Shown: positions 39,338-47,581 of the stretch, piece after piece | Layout of the letters: every line of letters starts with the position of its first letter | How positions within the stretch are numbered: the stretch's first letter is position 1 | DNA from: Bradyrhizobium agreste | GTDB lineage: Bacteria > Pseudomonadota > Alphaproteobacteria > Rhizobiales > Xanthobacteraceae | DNA: 64,000 nucleotides | Direction of reading: 5' to 3' | NCBI RefSeq assembly: GCF_016031625.1 | Contig: NZ_JACCHP010000025.1 | Coordinates: 62,001-126,000, forward strand | The notes under the pieces: model-generated | The model's input: only the letters and a program-made list of their open reading frames with translations | Databases searched by the model: none | What the model was told of the DNA's origin: nothing | Translations under genes and position numbers: made by a program

Positions 39338-40261
39338 ATGACCGACAAGTTCATCTCGATCGAAGGCATCGCCAAGCGCTATCCTGGCGCGGGAGGCGTC
39401 ACGACCACCATCTTCGAGAACCTCTGGCTGTCGATGGCGCGCGGCGAGTTCGCTTGCGTGATCGGCCATTCCGGCTGCGGCAAGACCACGGTGCTCAACA
39501 TCCTCGCCGGGCTCGATGCGCCGAGCGAGGGCGCCGTGATCGTCGACGGGCAGGCGATCTCGGGCACCAGCCTCGACCGCGCCGTGATCTTCCAGAGCCA
39601 CGCGCTGCTGCCCTGGCGCACGGTGCTCGGCAACGTCGCCTATGCCGTGAGCTCGAAATGGCGCAGCTGGGACCGCGCCAAGATCAAGGCGCATGCGCAA
39701 CAATTCATCGATCTGGTCGGCCTGTCCGGCTCCGAGCACAAGCGCCCGTCGGAGCTGTCGGGCGGCATGAAGCAGCGCGTCGGCATCGCGCGGGCGCTGT
39801 CGATCACGCCGAAGATGATGCTGATGGACGAGCCGTTCTCGGCGCTGGACGCGCTGACGCGCGGCACGCTGCAGGACGAGGTGCGGCGGATTTGCCTGGA
39901 GACCGGGCAGACCGCGTTCATGATCACCCACGACGTCGACGAGGCGATCTATCTCGCCGACAAGATCTTTCTGATGACCAACGGTCCCGGCGCGGTGCTG
40001 GCGGAGGTGGTCGAGAACCCGCTGCCGCGCGATCGCGGCCGCACCGATCTGCACCGCCATCCGCTGTACTACGCGCTGCGCAACCACATCATCGATTTCC
40101 TGGTGACGCGCAGCAAGACCTTCGTCGCGGAAACGCCGGATCACGATCCGCGCAACGTGCCGGTGGTGCAGATCGGCAAGCCCGGGCTGACAATCGCGTC
40201 GACCGGCGAAGAGCCACGACAGACCTGGATGCCGGGGACAAGTCCCGGACTGAGTGCCTAA
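39338..40261 (+). CDS. ABC transporter ATP-binding protein (CynD/NrtD family)
   Basis: A 307-residue ABC ATPase. Walker A GHSGCGKTTVLN (about 44-55), Q-loop FQSHALLPWRTV, signature LSGGMKQRVGIARALS, Walker B MLMDEPFSALD and the switch His in FMITHDVDEA are all intact. A C-terminal extension of about 50 residues follows the core. It energises the permease encoded just upstream (five-base gap) and is followed 15 bases later by cynS. Confidence 0.93.
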   Translation: MTDKFISIEGIAKRYPGAGGVTTTIFENLWLSMARGEFACVIGHSGCGKTTVLNILAGLDAPSEGAVIVDGQAISGTSLDRAVIFQSHALLPWRTVLGNVAYAVSSKWRSWDRAKIKAHAQQFIDLVGLSGSEHKRPSELSGGMKQRVGIARALSITPKMMLMDEPFSALDALTRGTLQDEVRRICLETGQTAFMITHDVDEAIYLADKIFLMTNGPGAVLAEVVENPLPRDRGRTDLHRHPLYYALRNHIIDFLVTRSKTFVAETPDHDPRNVPVVQIGKPGLTIASTGEEPRQTWMPGTSPGLSA

Positions 40262-40276
40262 CAAGGAGACGCCAAC

Positions 40277-40765
40277 ATGAAGCGCGAAGACCTCACCGAA
40301 AAACTGCTCGACATCAAGCGCGAGAAAGGCTGGAGCTGGAAACACATCTGCGAGCAGATCGGCGGCTATTCCGAAGTGCTGATCGTCGGCGCGATCCTCG
40401 GCCAGATGAAACTGACCAAGCCGCAGGCCGCGAACGCCGGCGAGCTGTTCGGCCTGTCGAAGGCGGAAGTGGCCATGCTCAACGAGGTGCCGATGCGCGG
40501 CACCGGCACGCCGATGCCGCCGACCGACCCGCTGATCTACCGCTTCTACGAGATGGTGATGGTGAACGGCCCGGCCTGGAAGGCGCTGATCGAGGAGGAG
40601 TTCGGCGACGGCATCATGTCGGCGATCGATTTCGACATGGCGCTCGAACGTGTCGCCAATCCGAAGGGCGACCGCGTCAAGATCACGATGAGCGGCAAGT
40701 TCCTGCCGTACAAATATTACGGCGCCAGTGGCAACGTGCCGGAGTATGGCTTCAAGGAGGGGTGA
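40277..40765 (+). CDS. cynS: cyanate hydratase (cyanase)
   Basis: A 162-residue enzyme that converts cyanate and bicarbonate to ammonia and CO2. The catalytic triad region is recognisable: LIYRFYEMVMVNGPAWKALI with Arg, then EEFGDGIMSAIDFDM with Glu and Ser, near residues 94-128. The N-terminal HTH-like domain (LTEKLLDIKREKGWSWKHIC) and the C-terminal dimer segment GKFLPYKYYGASG are typical; length is normal. It closes the operon, so imported cyanate is used as a nitrogen source or detoxified. CAAGGAGACGCC precedes the ATG. Confidence 0.96.
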   Translation: MKREDLTEKLLDIKREKGWSWKHICEQIGGYSEVLIVGAILGQMKLTKPQAANAGELFGLSKAEVAMLNEVPMRGTGTPMPPTDPLIYRFYEMVMVNGPAWKALIEEEFGDGIMSAIDFDMALERVANPKGDRVKITMSGKFLPYKYYGASGNVPEYGFKEG

Positions 40766-40776
40766 TCTAGACCTCT

Positions 40777-40856
40777 GTCATTCCGGGGCGATGCAAAGCA
40801 TCGAACCCGGAATCTCGAGATTCCGGGTTCGGTCCTACGGACCGCCCCGGAATGAC
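40777..40856. repeat. REP-like palindrome (same family as 52894-52995)
   Basis: GTCATTCCGGGGCG at one end and CGCCCCGGAATGAC at the other; inside, AACCCGGAATCTCGAGATTCCGGGTT is split by a perfect dyad. It ends the cynS transcript region, convergent with the DUF1476 gene. Confidence 0.85.
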
Positions 40857-40864
40857 ACTTCGTG

Positions 40865-41188
40865 TCACTTCCCCGCCTTCACCTCGGCGGCGGCCACCGC
40901 CAGCAACTCGCTCATCTTGGCGCGAATCGCCTGCTCGGTGACGTTAACGTTCTTGGCGGCGAAATCGGCCGACAGCTTGCGCAGGACGTCGGCATCGCCG
41001 GCCTCCTCGAAATCGGCCGCGACCACCTCCTTGGCATAGGCCGTGGCGGCGTCGCCGGTGATGCCGAGCTTTTCGGCTGCCCACAGGCCGAGCAGCCGGT
41101 TGCGGCGGGCCTCCGCCTTGAATTTCTGCTCCTCGTCGAGGGCGAATTTCTTCTCGAAGCCTTCCTCGCGCTTGTCGAACTCGCTCAT
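40865..41188 (-). CDS. DUF1476 protein, zeta subunit-type inhibitor of F1FO-ATP synthase
   Basis: A 107-residue helical protein of the alphaproteobacterial zeta subunit family, which blocks ATP hydrolysis by F1. The N-terminal inhibitory part reads SEFDKREEGFEKKFALDEEQ and is followed by KAEARRNRLLGLWAAEKLGI, the family hallmark. The C-terminal four-helix core (YAKEVVAADFEEAGDADVLR) is complete. It is divergent from purC, separated by a 320-base intergenic region. Confidence 0.92.
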   Translation of the reverse strand: MSEFDKREEGFEKKFALDEEQKFKAEARRNRLLGLWAAEKLGITGDAATAYAKEVVAADFEEAGDADVLRKLSADFAAKNVNVTEQAIRAKMSELLAVAAAEVKAGK

Positions 41189-41508
41189 GCCTTTTCCAAT
41201 TCCCTGCTGACTGGACCCGGCTTCCCTCGTTGCGGGAGCCCCGGCGCATGCCTAGATAGATAGCACGAATCGGCAAAACAACGGGCCGTTAAGCCGCAGG
41301 CAAGACGGTATAAGTTGGTGCCGGACGGCCGGATCGATTGTGCTCGGACAGCCAATCGGATAGGTTGCCTAAGGCTTGGTTCCCGTTCTGTTTCCAAAGG
41401 GTTATGGATCGGTTCCTGGCCGTTCACGGCAGCTCCGCTGTGGGTCGTAATCCTAGTCAACCGGAGCACACCAAATTCATGGATTTCAACAAAACACGGT
41501 ACATCCCC
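41189..41508. other. divergent promoter region between the zeta-subunit gene and purC
   Basis: About 320 bases with no convincing ORF of its own. An in-frame extension of purC to ATG 41479 (MDFNKTRYIP) is possible but not needed. I see no palindromic repeat or riboswitch motif here. Confidence 0.4.
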
Positions 41509-42276
41509 ATGAGCCGTCGGCGTCGCATTTATGAAGGCAAGGCAAAGGTTCTTTACGAAGGCCCCGAGCCCGGTACCCTGATCCAGCACTTCAAGGATGA
41601 CGCCACCGCGTTCAATGCGAAAAAGCATCAGGTGATCGAGGGCAAGGGTGTCCTCAACAACCGGATCTCGGAGTACCTGTTTCAGCACCTCAACGACATC
41701 GGGGTGCCGACTCATTTCATCCGCCGCCTCAATATGCGCGAGCAGTTGATTCGCGAGGTCGAGATCGTGCCGCTGGAGGTGGTGGTGCGGAACGTCGCCG
41801 CCGGCTCGCTGTCGCAGCGTCTCGGCATCGAGGAGGGCACGCAGCTGCCGCGCTCGATCATCGAGTTCTACTACAAGAACGACCAGCTCAACGACCCCAT
41901 GGTGTCGGAAGAGCACATCACCGCCTTCGGCTGGGCGACGCCGCAGGAGATCGACGACATCATGGCGCTCGCCATCCGCGTCAACGACTTCCTCACCGGC
42001 CTCTTCCTCGGCATCGGCATCCGCCTCGTCGACTTCAAGATGGAGTGCGGGCGCCTGTTCGAGAACGAGATGATGCGCATCATTGTCGCCGACGAGATCT
42101 CGCCCGACAGCTGCCGGCTGTGGGACATCAAGTCGAACGAGAAGCTCGACAAGGATCGTTTCCGCAGGGATCTCGGCGGCCTGCTGGAGGCCTATACCGA
42201 AGTCGCAAAGCGCCTCGGCATCCTCATGGAGAACGAGCGTCCCCAGGGCACCGGCCCGGTGCTGGTGAAGAGCTGA
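41509..42276 (+). CDS. purC: phosphoribosylaminoimidazole-succinocarboxamide synthase
   Basis: A 255-residue SAICAR synthetase, step 7 of purine synthesis. It opens MSRRRRIYEGKAKVLYEGPE, with the ATP-binding loop, and has EVVVRNVAAGSLSQRLGIEE, SIIEFYYKNDQLNDPMVSEE and IIVADEISPDSCRLWD (metal-binding Asp/Glu). Length is normal for the small bacterial form. The start at 41509 is the one that matches the family; ATG 41479 is an alternative. purS starts 14 bases after the stop. Confidence 0.95.
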   Translation: MSRRRRIYEGKAKVLYEGPEPGTLIQHFKDDATAFNAKKHQVIEGKGVLNNRISEYLFQHLNDIGVPTHFIRRLNMREQLIREVEIVPLEVVVRNVAAGSLSQRLGIEEGTQLPRSIIEFYYKNDQLNDPMVSEEHITAFGWATPQEIDDIMALAIRVNDFLTGLFLGIGIRLVDFKMECGRLFENEMMRIIVADEISPDSCRLWDIKSNEKLDKDRFRRDLGGLLEAYTEVAKRLGILMENERPQGTGPVLVKS

Positions 42277-42290
42277 AGAGGATCATCGAC

Positions 42291-42533
42291 GTGAAGGCAC
42301 GTGTCACCGTTACCCTGAAGACGGGCATCCTCGATCCGCAAGGCAAGGCCATCGAAGGCGCGCTGAAGTCGCTCGGCGTCGATGGCGTCGCCAGCGTGCG
42401 CCAGGGCAAGGTGTTCGATATCGAGCTCGCCGGCGCCGACAAGGCCAAGGCGGAAGCAGCGCTGAAGGAAGCCGCCGACAAGCTGCTGGCGAACACCGTG
42501 ATCGAGAATTATCGGGTCGAGCTGCTCAGCTAG
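42291..42533 (+). CDS. purS: phosphoribosylformylglycinamidine synthase subunit PurS
   Basis: An 80-residue subunit of the three-part FGAR amidotransferase (PurS-PurQ-small PurL). The family pattern TLKTGILDPQGKAIEGALKS, then VRQGKVFDIEL and DKLLANTVIENYRVELL, is complete. GTG is the start, with AGAGGA eight bases upstream. It follows purC; purQ and purL lie 1.3 and 6.5 kb downstream on the same strand. Confidence 0.94.
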   Translation: MKARVTVTLKTGILDPQGKAIEGALKSLGVDGVASVRQGKVFDIELAGADKAKAEAALKEAADKLLANTVIENYRVELLS

Positions 42534-42540
42534 ACCTGCC

Positions 42541-42627
42541 CTTGTAGCCCGGATGGAGCGAAGCGAAATCCGGGTCTAACCGCGGTGCACTGTCCCGGAT
42601 TGCGCTTCGCTCCATCCGGGCTACAAG
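42541..42627. repeat. REP-like palindrome
   Basis: CTTGTAGCCCGGATGGAGCG at the left and its exact mirror CGCTCCATCCGGGCTACAAG at the right, arms of about 25 bases in all. It separates purS from the convergent corA. Confidence 0.88.
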
Positions 42628-42636
42628 ACAACATAC

Positions 42637-43653
42637 TCACAGCCACCCGACACGCCGAAAGCGCCAGTACAGCGCGCCGCAGGCCGTCAGCATCACGCCG
42701 AGCAGCATGAAATAGCCGTACTCCCATTCCAGCTCCGGCATGTGCTTGAAGTTCATGCCGTAGATGCCCGCGAGCGCGGTCGGGATGGCGATGATGGCGA
42801 GCCAGGACGCGAGCTTCTTGGACACCGCCGTCTCCTGGGCCTGGCCGACCAAAAGGCTCGCCTCGAAAGCGAAGGCCAGCACCTCGCGCATGGAATCGAT
42901 GCGCTCCTGGATGTTGCGGACGTGGTCGGTGACGTCGCGGAACAACGGCTGCATGGTCTTGCGCACCATCGACAGCTCGTCATGCTCCAGCCGGCGGCAG
43001 ACCTCCACCAGCGGGCCGATCGCAGTCCTGAGCCGCAACAGGTCGCGGCGCAGCATGTAGAGCCGCTCGATCTGCGCCTTGCTGATCGGCTTGGAGAGCA
43101 CGTCGTCCTCGATAGCCTCGACCTCTTCGTGGATGCTCTCCAGCACCGGCGAATAATTGTCGACGATGAAATCGAGGATGGCATAGAGGATGTAGTCCTC
43201 GCCGCGCGCGAGCGCCCGCGGGCAGCTCTCGCAGCGTTCGCGCACCGGCGTGTAGGAAGTCGAAGCGCCGTGGCGCACCGAGACCAGATAGCCTTCGCCG
43301 ATGAAGATGTGGGTCTCGCCGAAGGCGATGCGGCCCTCGATCAATTGCGCGGTGCGTGCGACGATGAACAGGGCCTCGCCATATTGCTCGATCTTCGGCC
43401 GCTGATGGGCGTGGTTGGCGTCCTCGATCGCGAGGTCGTGCAGGTCGAACTGCTTCTGCACCGCGCCGAGCAGCGCCATGTCGGGCTCGTGCAGCCCGAT
43501 CCACACGACATGGCCGGGCTTGGCTCGCCAGCTCGAGGCCTCGCTGATGGCGATATTGGCAACCCTGCGGCCGTCGACATAAGCGCCGGCAGCGACGACG
43601 CCCTCGGCTGATACCGGTTCGGAGCGGGATGCGGGCAGCGACGGGACGTTCAT
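42637..43653 (-). CDS. corA: CorA family magnesium/cobalt transporter
   Basis: A 338-residue channel protein. The CorA signature GMN is in AGIYGMNFKHMPELEWEYG near residue 300, between the two C-terminal helices. The long cytoplasmic N-terminal funnel has VWIGLHEPDMALLGAVQKQF, DLAIEDANHAHQRPKIEQYG and a long stalk helix (RIDSMREVLAFAFEASLLVG). It imports Mg2+ and is a single gene lying convergent to purS, 167 bases upstream of and divergent to purQ. Confidence 0.94.
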   Translation of the reverse strand: MNVPSLPASRSEPVSAEGVVAAGAYVDGRRVANIAISEASSWRAKPGHVVWIGLHEPDMALLGAVQKQFDLHDLAIEDANHAHQRPKIEQYGEALFIVARTAQLIEGRIAFGETHIFIGEGYLVSVRHGASTSYTPVRERCESCPRALARGEDYILYAILDFIVDNYSPVLESIHEEVEAIEDDVLSKPISKAQIERLYMLRRDLLRLRTAIGPLVEVCRRLEHDELSMVRKTMQPLFRDVTDHVRNIQERIDSMREVLAFAFEASLLVGQAQETAVSKKLASWLAIIAIPTALAGIYGMNFKHMPELEWEYGYFMLLGVMLTACGALYWRFRRVGWL

Positions 43654-43820
43654 GGCTTCAATCCCGGGCGAATCGAGCGACCTAAAATCGCGAGGCTATG
43701 GCCTGTGCACAAAGGCGCTCCGCCACGCTAGCACTGGTAAAATCCCCGTCAAATGGTTATGTCTGTTCGCGAATTGGCCCGTCGGCCAGCCTCGATTCCC
43801 AGCCGCGTCGGAACCCTGCC

Positions 43821-44522
43821 ATGAAAGCCGCCATCCTCGTCTTTCCCGGAATCAACCGTGAGCGCGACATGGCGCGCGCGTTGAGGCTGATCTCCGGCAG
43901 CGAGCCTGCGATGGTCTGGCACGCCGAGACCTCGCTGCCTGCGGGCACCGATCTCGTGGTCGTGCCCGGTGGCTTCTCCTATGGCGATTATCTGCGCTGT
44001 GGCGCGATTGCGGCGCGCGCACCTGTCATGGACGCGGTGCGCGACTATGCGGCCAAGGGCGGCCTCGTGCTCGGCGTCTGCAACGGTTTTCAGATCCTCT
44101 GCGAGTCCGGCCTCTTGCCGGGCGTGCTGATGCGCAATGCGCGGCTGAAATTCATCTGCCGCGACGTGCATCTGCGTGTCGAGCGTTCCGACACGCCGTT
44201 CACGCGCGGCTACAATGCCGGCCAGGTGATCCGGGTGCCGGTCGCCCATGGCGAGGGCAATTACGAGGCGGACGAAGAGACCATCAAGCGGCTCGAAGGT
44301 GAGGGGCGGGTGCTCTATCGCTACTGCTCCGCAGAAGGGGTGGTCGACGAGGCAGCCAACATCAACGGTGCGGCGCATTCGATCGCCGGCATCGTCAACG
44401 ACAGAGGCAACGTGCTCGGCATGATGCCGCATCCGGAAAACCACGTCGAAGACATCATGGGCTGCACCGATGGCCGCGGCCTGTTCGCAGGTCTCGCCCA
44501 GCATCTGGAGCAAGCCGCGTGA
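43821..44522 (+). CDS. purQ: phosphoribosylformylglycinamidine synthase subunit PurQ
   Basis: A 233-residue class I glutamine amidotransferase that supplies ammonia to PurL. The nucleophile Cys lies in VLGVCNGFQILCESGLLPG at about residue 93, and the His/Glu pair in MMPHPENHVED. The N-terminus MKAAILVFPGINRERDMARA is typical. ATG 43821 gives the normal length; longer in-frame starts are not supported. Its TGA overlaps the GTG start of the next gene by four bases, so a Bug-family binding protein is translationally coupled to it. Confidence 0.95.
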   Translation: MKAAILVFPGINRERDMARALRLISGSEPAMVWHAETSLPAGTDLVVVPGGFSYGDYLRCGAIAARAPVMDAVRDYAAKGGLVLGVCNGFQILCESGLLPGVLMRNARLKFICRDVHLRVERSDTPFTRGYNAGQVIRVPVAHGEGNYEADEETIKRLEGEGRVLYRYCSAEGVVDEAANINGAAHSIAGIVNDRGNVLGMMPHPENHVEDIMGCTDGRGLFAGLAQHLEQAA

Positions 44523-45508
44523 TCTCGTTCGTGGTAAAACGTGCTCTCGCCGCGGTCGCGGCGCTGGCGTTCGCGACATTTTCGGTCGCGACTTGCGCAT
44601 TCGCGCAGGATTATCCCAAGCGTCCCATCACCATGATCGTGCCGTTCGCGGCCGGCGGCACTTCGGACGTGATCGCTCGCGCGGTGGCCGAGCAGATGGG
44701 GATTGCGCTCGGCCAGACCATCGTGATCGAGAACGTTGCCGGCGCCGGCGGCTCGACTGCGCTGGCGCGCGCCTCCCGCGCCGAGCCCGATGGCTATACG
44801 ATTGCGATCGGCAATGCCGGCACCAATGCCGCTACCTACACTATCTATCCGAAATTGCCGTTCACGCCTGATTCCTTCGTGCCGATCGCCATGGTGGCGA
44901 AGACGTTCGGCATCATCGCGCTGCGCAAGGATTTTCCGGCGAAGGACCTGAAAGAGTTCATCGCCTATGCCAAGGCCAATCCGGGCAAGATCAATCTCGG
45001 CCATGCCGGCGTCGGCTCCTCCAACTACCTGATCTGCAAGAGCTTCGTCACCGCCGCCGGCGTCGACGCGACGCTGGTCGGCTATCGCGGCGCCGCGCCG
45101 GCACTGACTGACGCGGTCGGCAGCCAGATCGACGGCGTCTGCGATGCGGCCGCCTCGGTTTCGCAAGCGATCAACGAGAAGCTGGTGAAGGGCCTCGTGG
45201 TCGGCTCGACCGTGCGGCTCGCCACGTTGCCCGACCTGCCCACCTCGGCGGAAGCGGGCCTGCCCGAGTTCGAGGCGCAGGGCTGGAACGGCCTGTTCGC
45301 GCCCAAGGGCACGCCGCCGGCCGTCATCGCCAAGCTGAATGCAGCGGCGCGCACGGCCGTGGAGACCGAGGCGGTGAAGAAGCGCTTCGCCGACCTGTCG
45401 ACCGTCGCGCCCGATGGCGACGAGCACGCGCCCGAAGTGCTGCAAAAGCTCGTGACGCGCGACGTCGAGAAGTACCGCAAGATGCTGGCAGACCATGCCA
45501 ACAAGTAG
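44519..45508 (+). CDS. Bug-family (TctC-like) periplasmic substrate-binding protein
   Basis: A 329-residue tripartite tricarboxylate-transporter binding protein. A signal peptide (VISFVVKRALAAVAALAFAT, cleavage near CAFA-QDYPKR) is followed by the family hallmarks PITMIVPFAAGGTSDVIARA, VENVAGAGGS, YTIAIGNAGT and GWNGLFAPKGTP. These bind carboxylates. No membrane subunits TctA/TctB are nearby, as is common for orphan Bug proteins. Its GTG start overlaps the purQ stop (GTGA), an unexpected coupling with purine synthesis. Confidence 0.92.
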   Translation: MISFVVKRALAAVAALAFATFSVATCAFAQDYPKRPITMIVPFAAGGTSDVIARAVAEQMGIALGQTIVIENVAGAGGSTALARASRAEPDGYTIAIGNAGTNAATYTIYPKLPFTPDSFVPIAMVAKTFGIIALRKDFPAKDLKEFIAYAKANPGKINLGHAGVGSSNYLICKSFVTAAGVDATLVGYRGAAPALTDAVGSQIDGVCDAAASVSQAINEKLVKGLVVGSTVRLATLPDLPTSAEAGLPEFEAQGWNGLFAPKGTPPAVIAKLNAAARTAVETEAVKKRFADLSTVAPDGDEHAPEVLQKLVTRDVEKYRKMLADHANK

Positions 45509-45556
45509 CCAGGCCGAGTTGCCTGCTGGCGGCTGGCGTATGGCTGCCCAGACGGC

Positions 45557-45955
45557 TTAGTGAAGCGCGGGAATGCGGGCGATGACCTTGATCTCGAAGT
45601 CGAAGCCCGCAAGCCAATTGACGCCAACGGCCGTCCAGTTCGGATAGGGCGGCCCGCCGATCTCCTCGGTACGAACGGCCATCACCGTCTCGATCTGGCT
45701 CGCCGGATCGGTGTGGAACGTGGTGACGTCGACGACATCGTCCAATGTGCATCCGGCCGCTGCGAGCACGGCACGCAAATTGGCGAACGCACGCCGGACT
45801 TGGTCCTCGAACACCGGCTCGGGTGAGCCATCCTCGCGGCTGCCGACCTGTCCCGACACGAACAGCAAGTCACCGGAGCGGATCGCCGCGGAATAGCGAT
45901 GCACTTGATAAAGCGCGTGGCGGTTCGCGGGGAAGACTGCCTCTCGCTGGGACAT
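45557..45955 (-). CDS. RidA family protein
   Basis: A 132-residue RidA/YjgF-fold protein, a group that includes enamine/imine deaminases. FVSGQVGSREDGSPEPVFED and RAFANLRAVLAAAGCTLDDV then VVDVTTFHTD are typical. The usual catalytic Arg (near the C-terminus, P.R...E) is not in its normal context: the end reads YPNWTAVGVNWLAGFDFEIK, so it may belong to a non-deaminase subfamily. It is divergent from a TetR gene, with a long operator palindrome between them. Confidence 0.88.
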   Translation of the reverse strand: MSQREAVFPANRHALYQVHRYSAAIRSGDLLFVSGQVGSREDGSPEPVFEDQVRRAFANLRAVLAAAGCTLDDVVDVTTFHTDPASQIETVMAVRTEEIGGPPYPNWTAVGVNWLAGFDFEIKVIARIPALH

Positions 45956-46031
45956 GGCAGGAGCCTTTCAATCGGTGGACGGGTGGGAGAAACGTGGGCG
46001 CTTCACGGGTGGCGCTTCACCGCAAGTTCAG

Positions 46032-46073
46032 ATACGCTTCGTATGTGAGATGTAATTCACATACGAGGCGTAT
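46032..46073. promoter_or_regulatory. long inverted repeat, probable TetR operator
   Basis: ATACGCTTCGTATGTGA (46032-46048) mirrors TCACATACGAGGCGTAT (46057-46073) with one mismatch in 17, around an eight-base centre. It lies between the divergent ridA-family and tetR starts, 17 bases before the tetR ATG. It is well placed for the TetR protein to repress both genes. Confidence 0.85.
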
Positions 46074-46089
46074 GTCAAGAGGATCAGGC

Positions 46090-46695
46090 ATGGCAAAGGG
46101 AAAGCGCGCTACGGCCATGGCGGAAAATCGGGCCAAGCTCATCCGCGCCGCGCGCAAGGCATTTGCCACGCAGGGCTATGCAGACGCGTCGATGGACGAG
46201 CTCACAGCCGCCGTCGGTCTGACGCGGGGCGCGCTGTATCACAACTTCGAAGACAAGAAGGGGCTGCTCTGGGCCGTCGTCGAGCAGATCGACGGCGAAA
46301 TGGCGGAGCGGCTCCGCATCGCCCGAGAGCAGGCGCCCAGCCTGTGGCTGGGCCTGCTCGCGGAGGGAAGCGCCTATATCGAAATGGCGCTCGATCCCGA
46401 GATCCAGCGCATCATGCTCCTGGATGGACCTGCCGTGCTCGGCGATCCCTCCAAATGGCCCGGCGAGAACGCCTGTCTCGAGATCACCATGCGAACGATC
46501 CGCGCGCTGATCGAGCAGGGAATCGTGAAGCCGGTCGACGTCGAAGCGGCGGGGCGCTTGCTGAACGGTGCTGCGCTCAGCGCCGCGTTGTGGGTCGCGG
46601 CCGCCGACGATCCCAAGAGTGTGCTGAACAAGGCCGTCGACGCGTTTCGAGAGCTGGCGAGTGGATTGCTGCGCGACGCTCGTGAACCTGCATAG
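46090..46695 (+). CDS. TetR family transcriptional regulator
   Basis: A 201-residue repressor. The HTH is at about residues 13-60: NRAKLIRAARKAFATQGYAD and ASMDELTAAVGLTRGALYHN, then FEDKKGLLWAV. The C-terminal domain has the TetR_C_29-like pattern AEGSAYIEMALDPEIQRIML. AGAGGATCAGGC precedes the ATG. A strong palindrome just upstream suggests it represses itself and the divergent ridA-family gene; the inducer is unknown. Confidence 0.92.
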   Translation: MAKGKRATAMAENRAKLIRAARKAFATQGYADASMDELTAAVGLTRGALYHNFEDKKGLLWAVVEQIDGEMAERLRIAREQAPSLWLGLLAEGSAYIEMALDPEIQRIMLLDGPAVLGDPSKWPGENACLEITMRTIRALIEQGIVKPVDVEAAGRLLNGAALSAALWVAAADDPKSVLNKAVDAFRELASGLLRDAREPA

Positions 46696-46840
46696 CGTTT
46701 GAGGCGACTGACTCCTCGTCGCCATCACGGCGCGGATTCCGGTTCGCTGATTTCTGCCGGCTGAAGCAACTCAAAGTTGTTTCATTGCATCGGTTGCGAT
46801 ATCAGGAAGCGGCGCTGTCGTTGTGCTTTCCGGATGTCAC

Positions 46841-47573
46841 ATGCCCGTCGCTTTGGTTGTCCTGCTGCTCGATATCACGCTGATCTATCACGCCTCGCGA
46901 ACCGGACGGTTGCGGCCCTGGGCCTTCATCATCCTGCTGGTGCCGATGATGGGCGCGATCGCCTATATCGCGGTCGAGCTCATTCCCGAATGGTTTTCCA
47001 GCCCCGGCGCGCGGCAGGCGCGCCAGCGCGTCGCCAATCGCCTCGATCCCGAGAAGCGCTATCGCGAGCTGTCCGACCGGCTGGCCGGCACCGACACCAT
47101 CGCCAACCGCGAAAGAGTGCGCGAATGTCGGCCGGTTCGCCGAAGCGGAAGCGCACTACGATCACGTTCTGAAATTGCCGATGGGCCACGACCCTGCCTA
47201 TGCGCTGCGCAAGGCGCAGGCGCAATTTGCCGCGAGCCGCCCGGCCGATGCGCTCGCGACGCTCGACGATCTGCAGAAGCAATGGCCGGATTTCGATTCC
47301 GCCGACGCGCATCTGCTCTATGCCCGCGCGCTCGCCGAGGTCGGACGTCTAGACGAGGCGCTCGAGGAATATCACGCGCTCGCCGGTTATTTCCCTGGCG
47401 CCGAGGCGCGGGTGCGCTACGGCATGCTGCTGCAAATGGTCGGCCGCACCACTGAAGCACGCATGGTCTTCAACGAGCTGCTGATCCAGATGCGCCGCGC
47501 GCCGAAATACCTGCGCAAGGCGCAGGCGGAATGGCTGTCGATTGCGGAGAAGCAGTTGTCGGCGTCGCGCTGA
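46841..47573 (+). pseudogene. PLDc_N/TPR membrane protein gene interrupted by a frameshift
   Basis: The first frame (46841 to about 47113) encodes two membrane helices (MPVALVVLLLDITLIYHASR, PWAFIILLVPMMGAIAYIAV) and a charged linker ending LAGTDTIANRE. The protein then continues in another frame: ECANVGRFAEAEAHYDHVLK, then TPR-like repeats to the stop at 47573. The switch occurs in GAAAGAGTGC at 47111-47120, where a single A separates the two frames, consistent with a small deletion or a one-base error. Intact relatives have both parts fused. Without correction the product is a 200-odd residue nonsense fusion. Confidence 0.78.
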
Positions 47574-47581
47574 TTGCCGCT

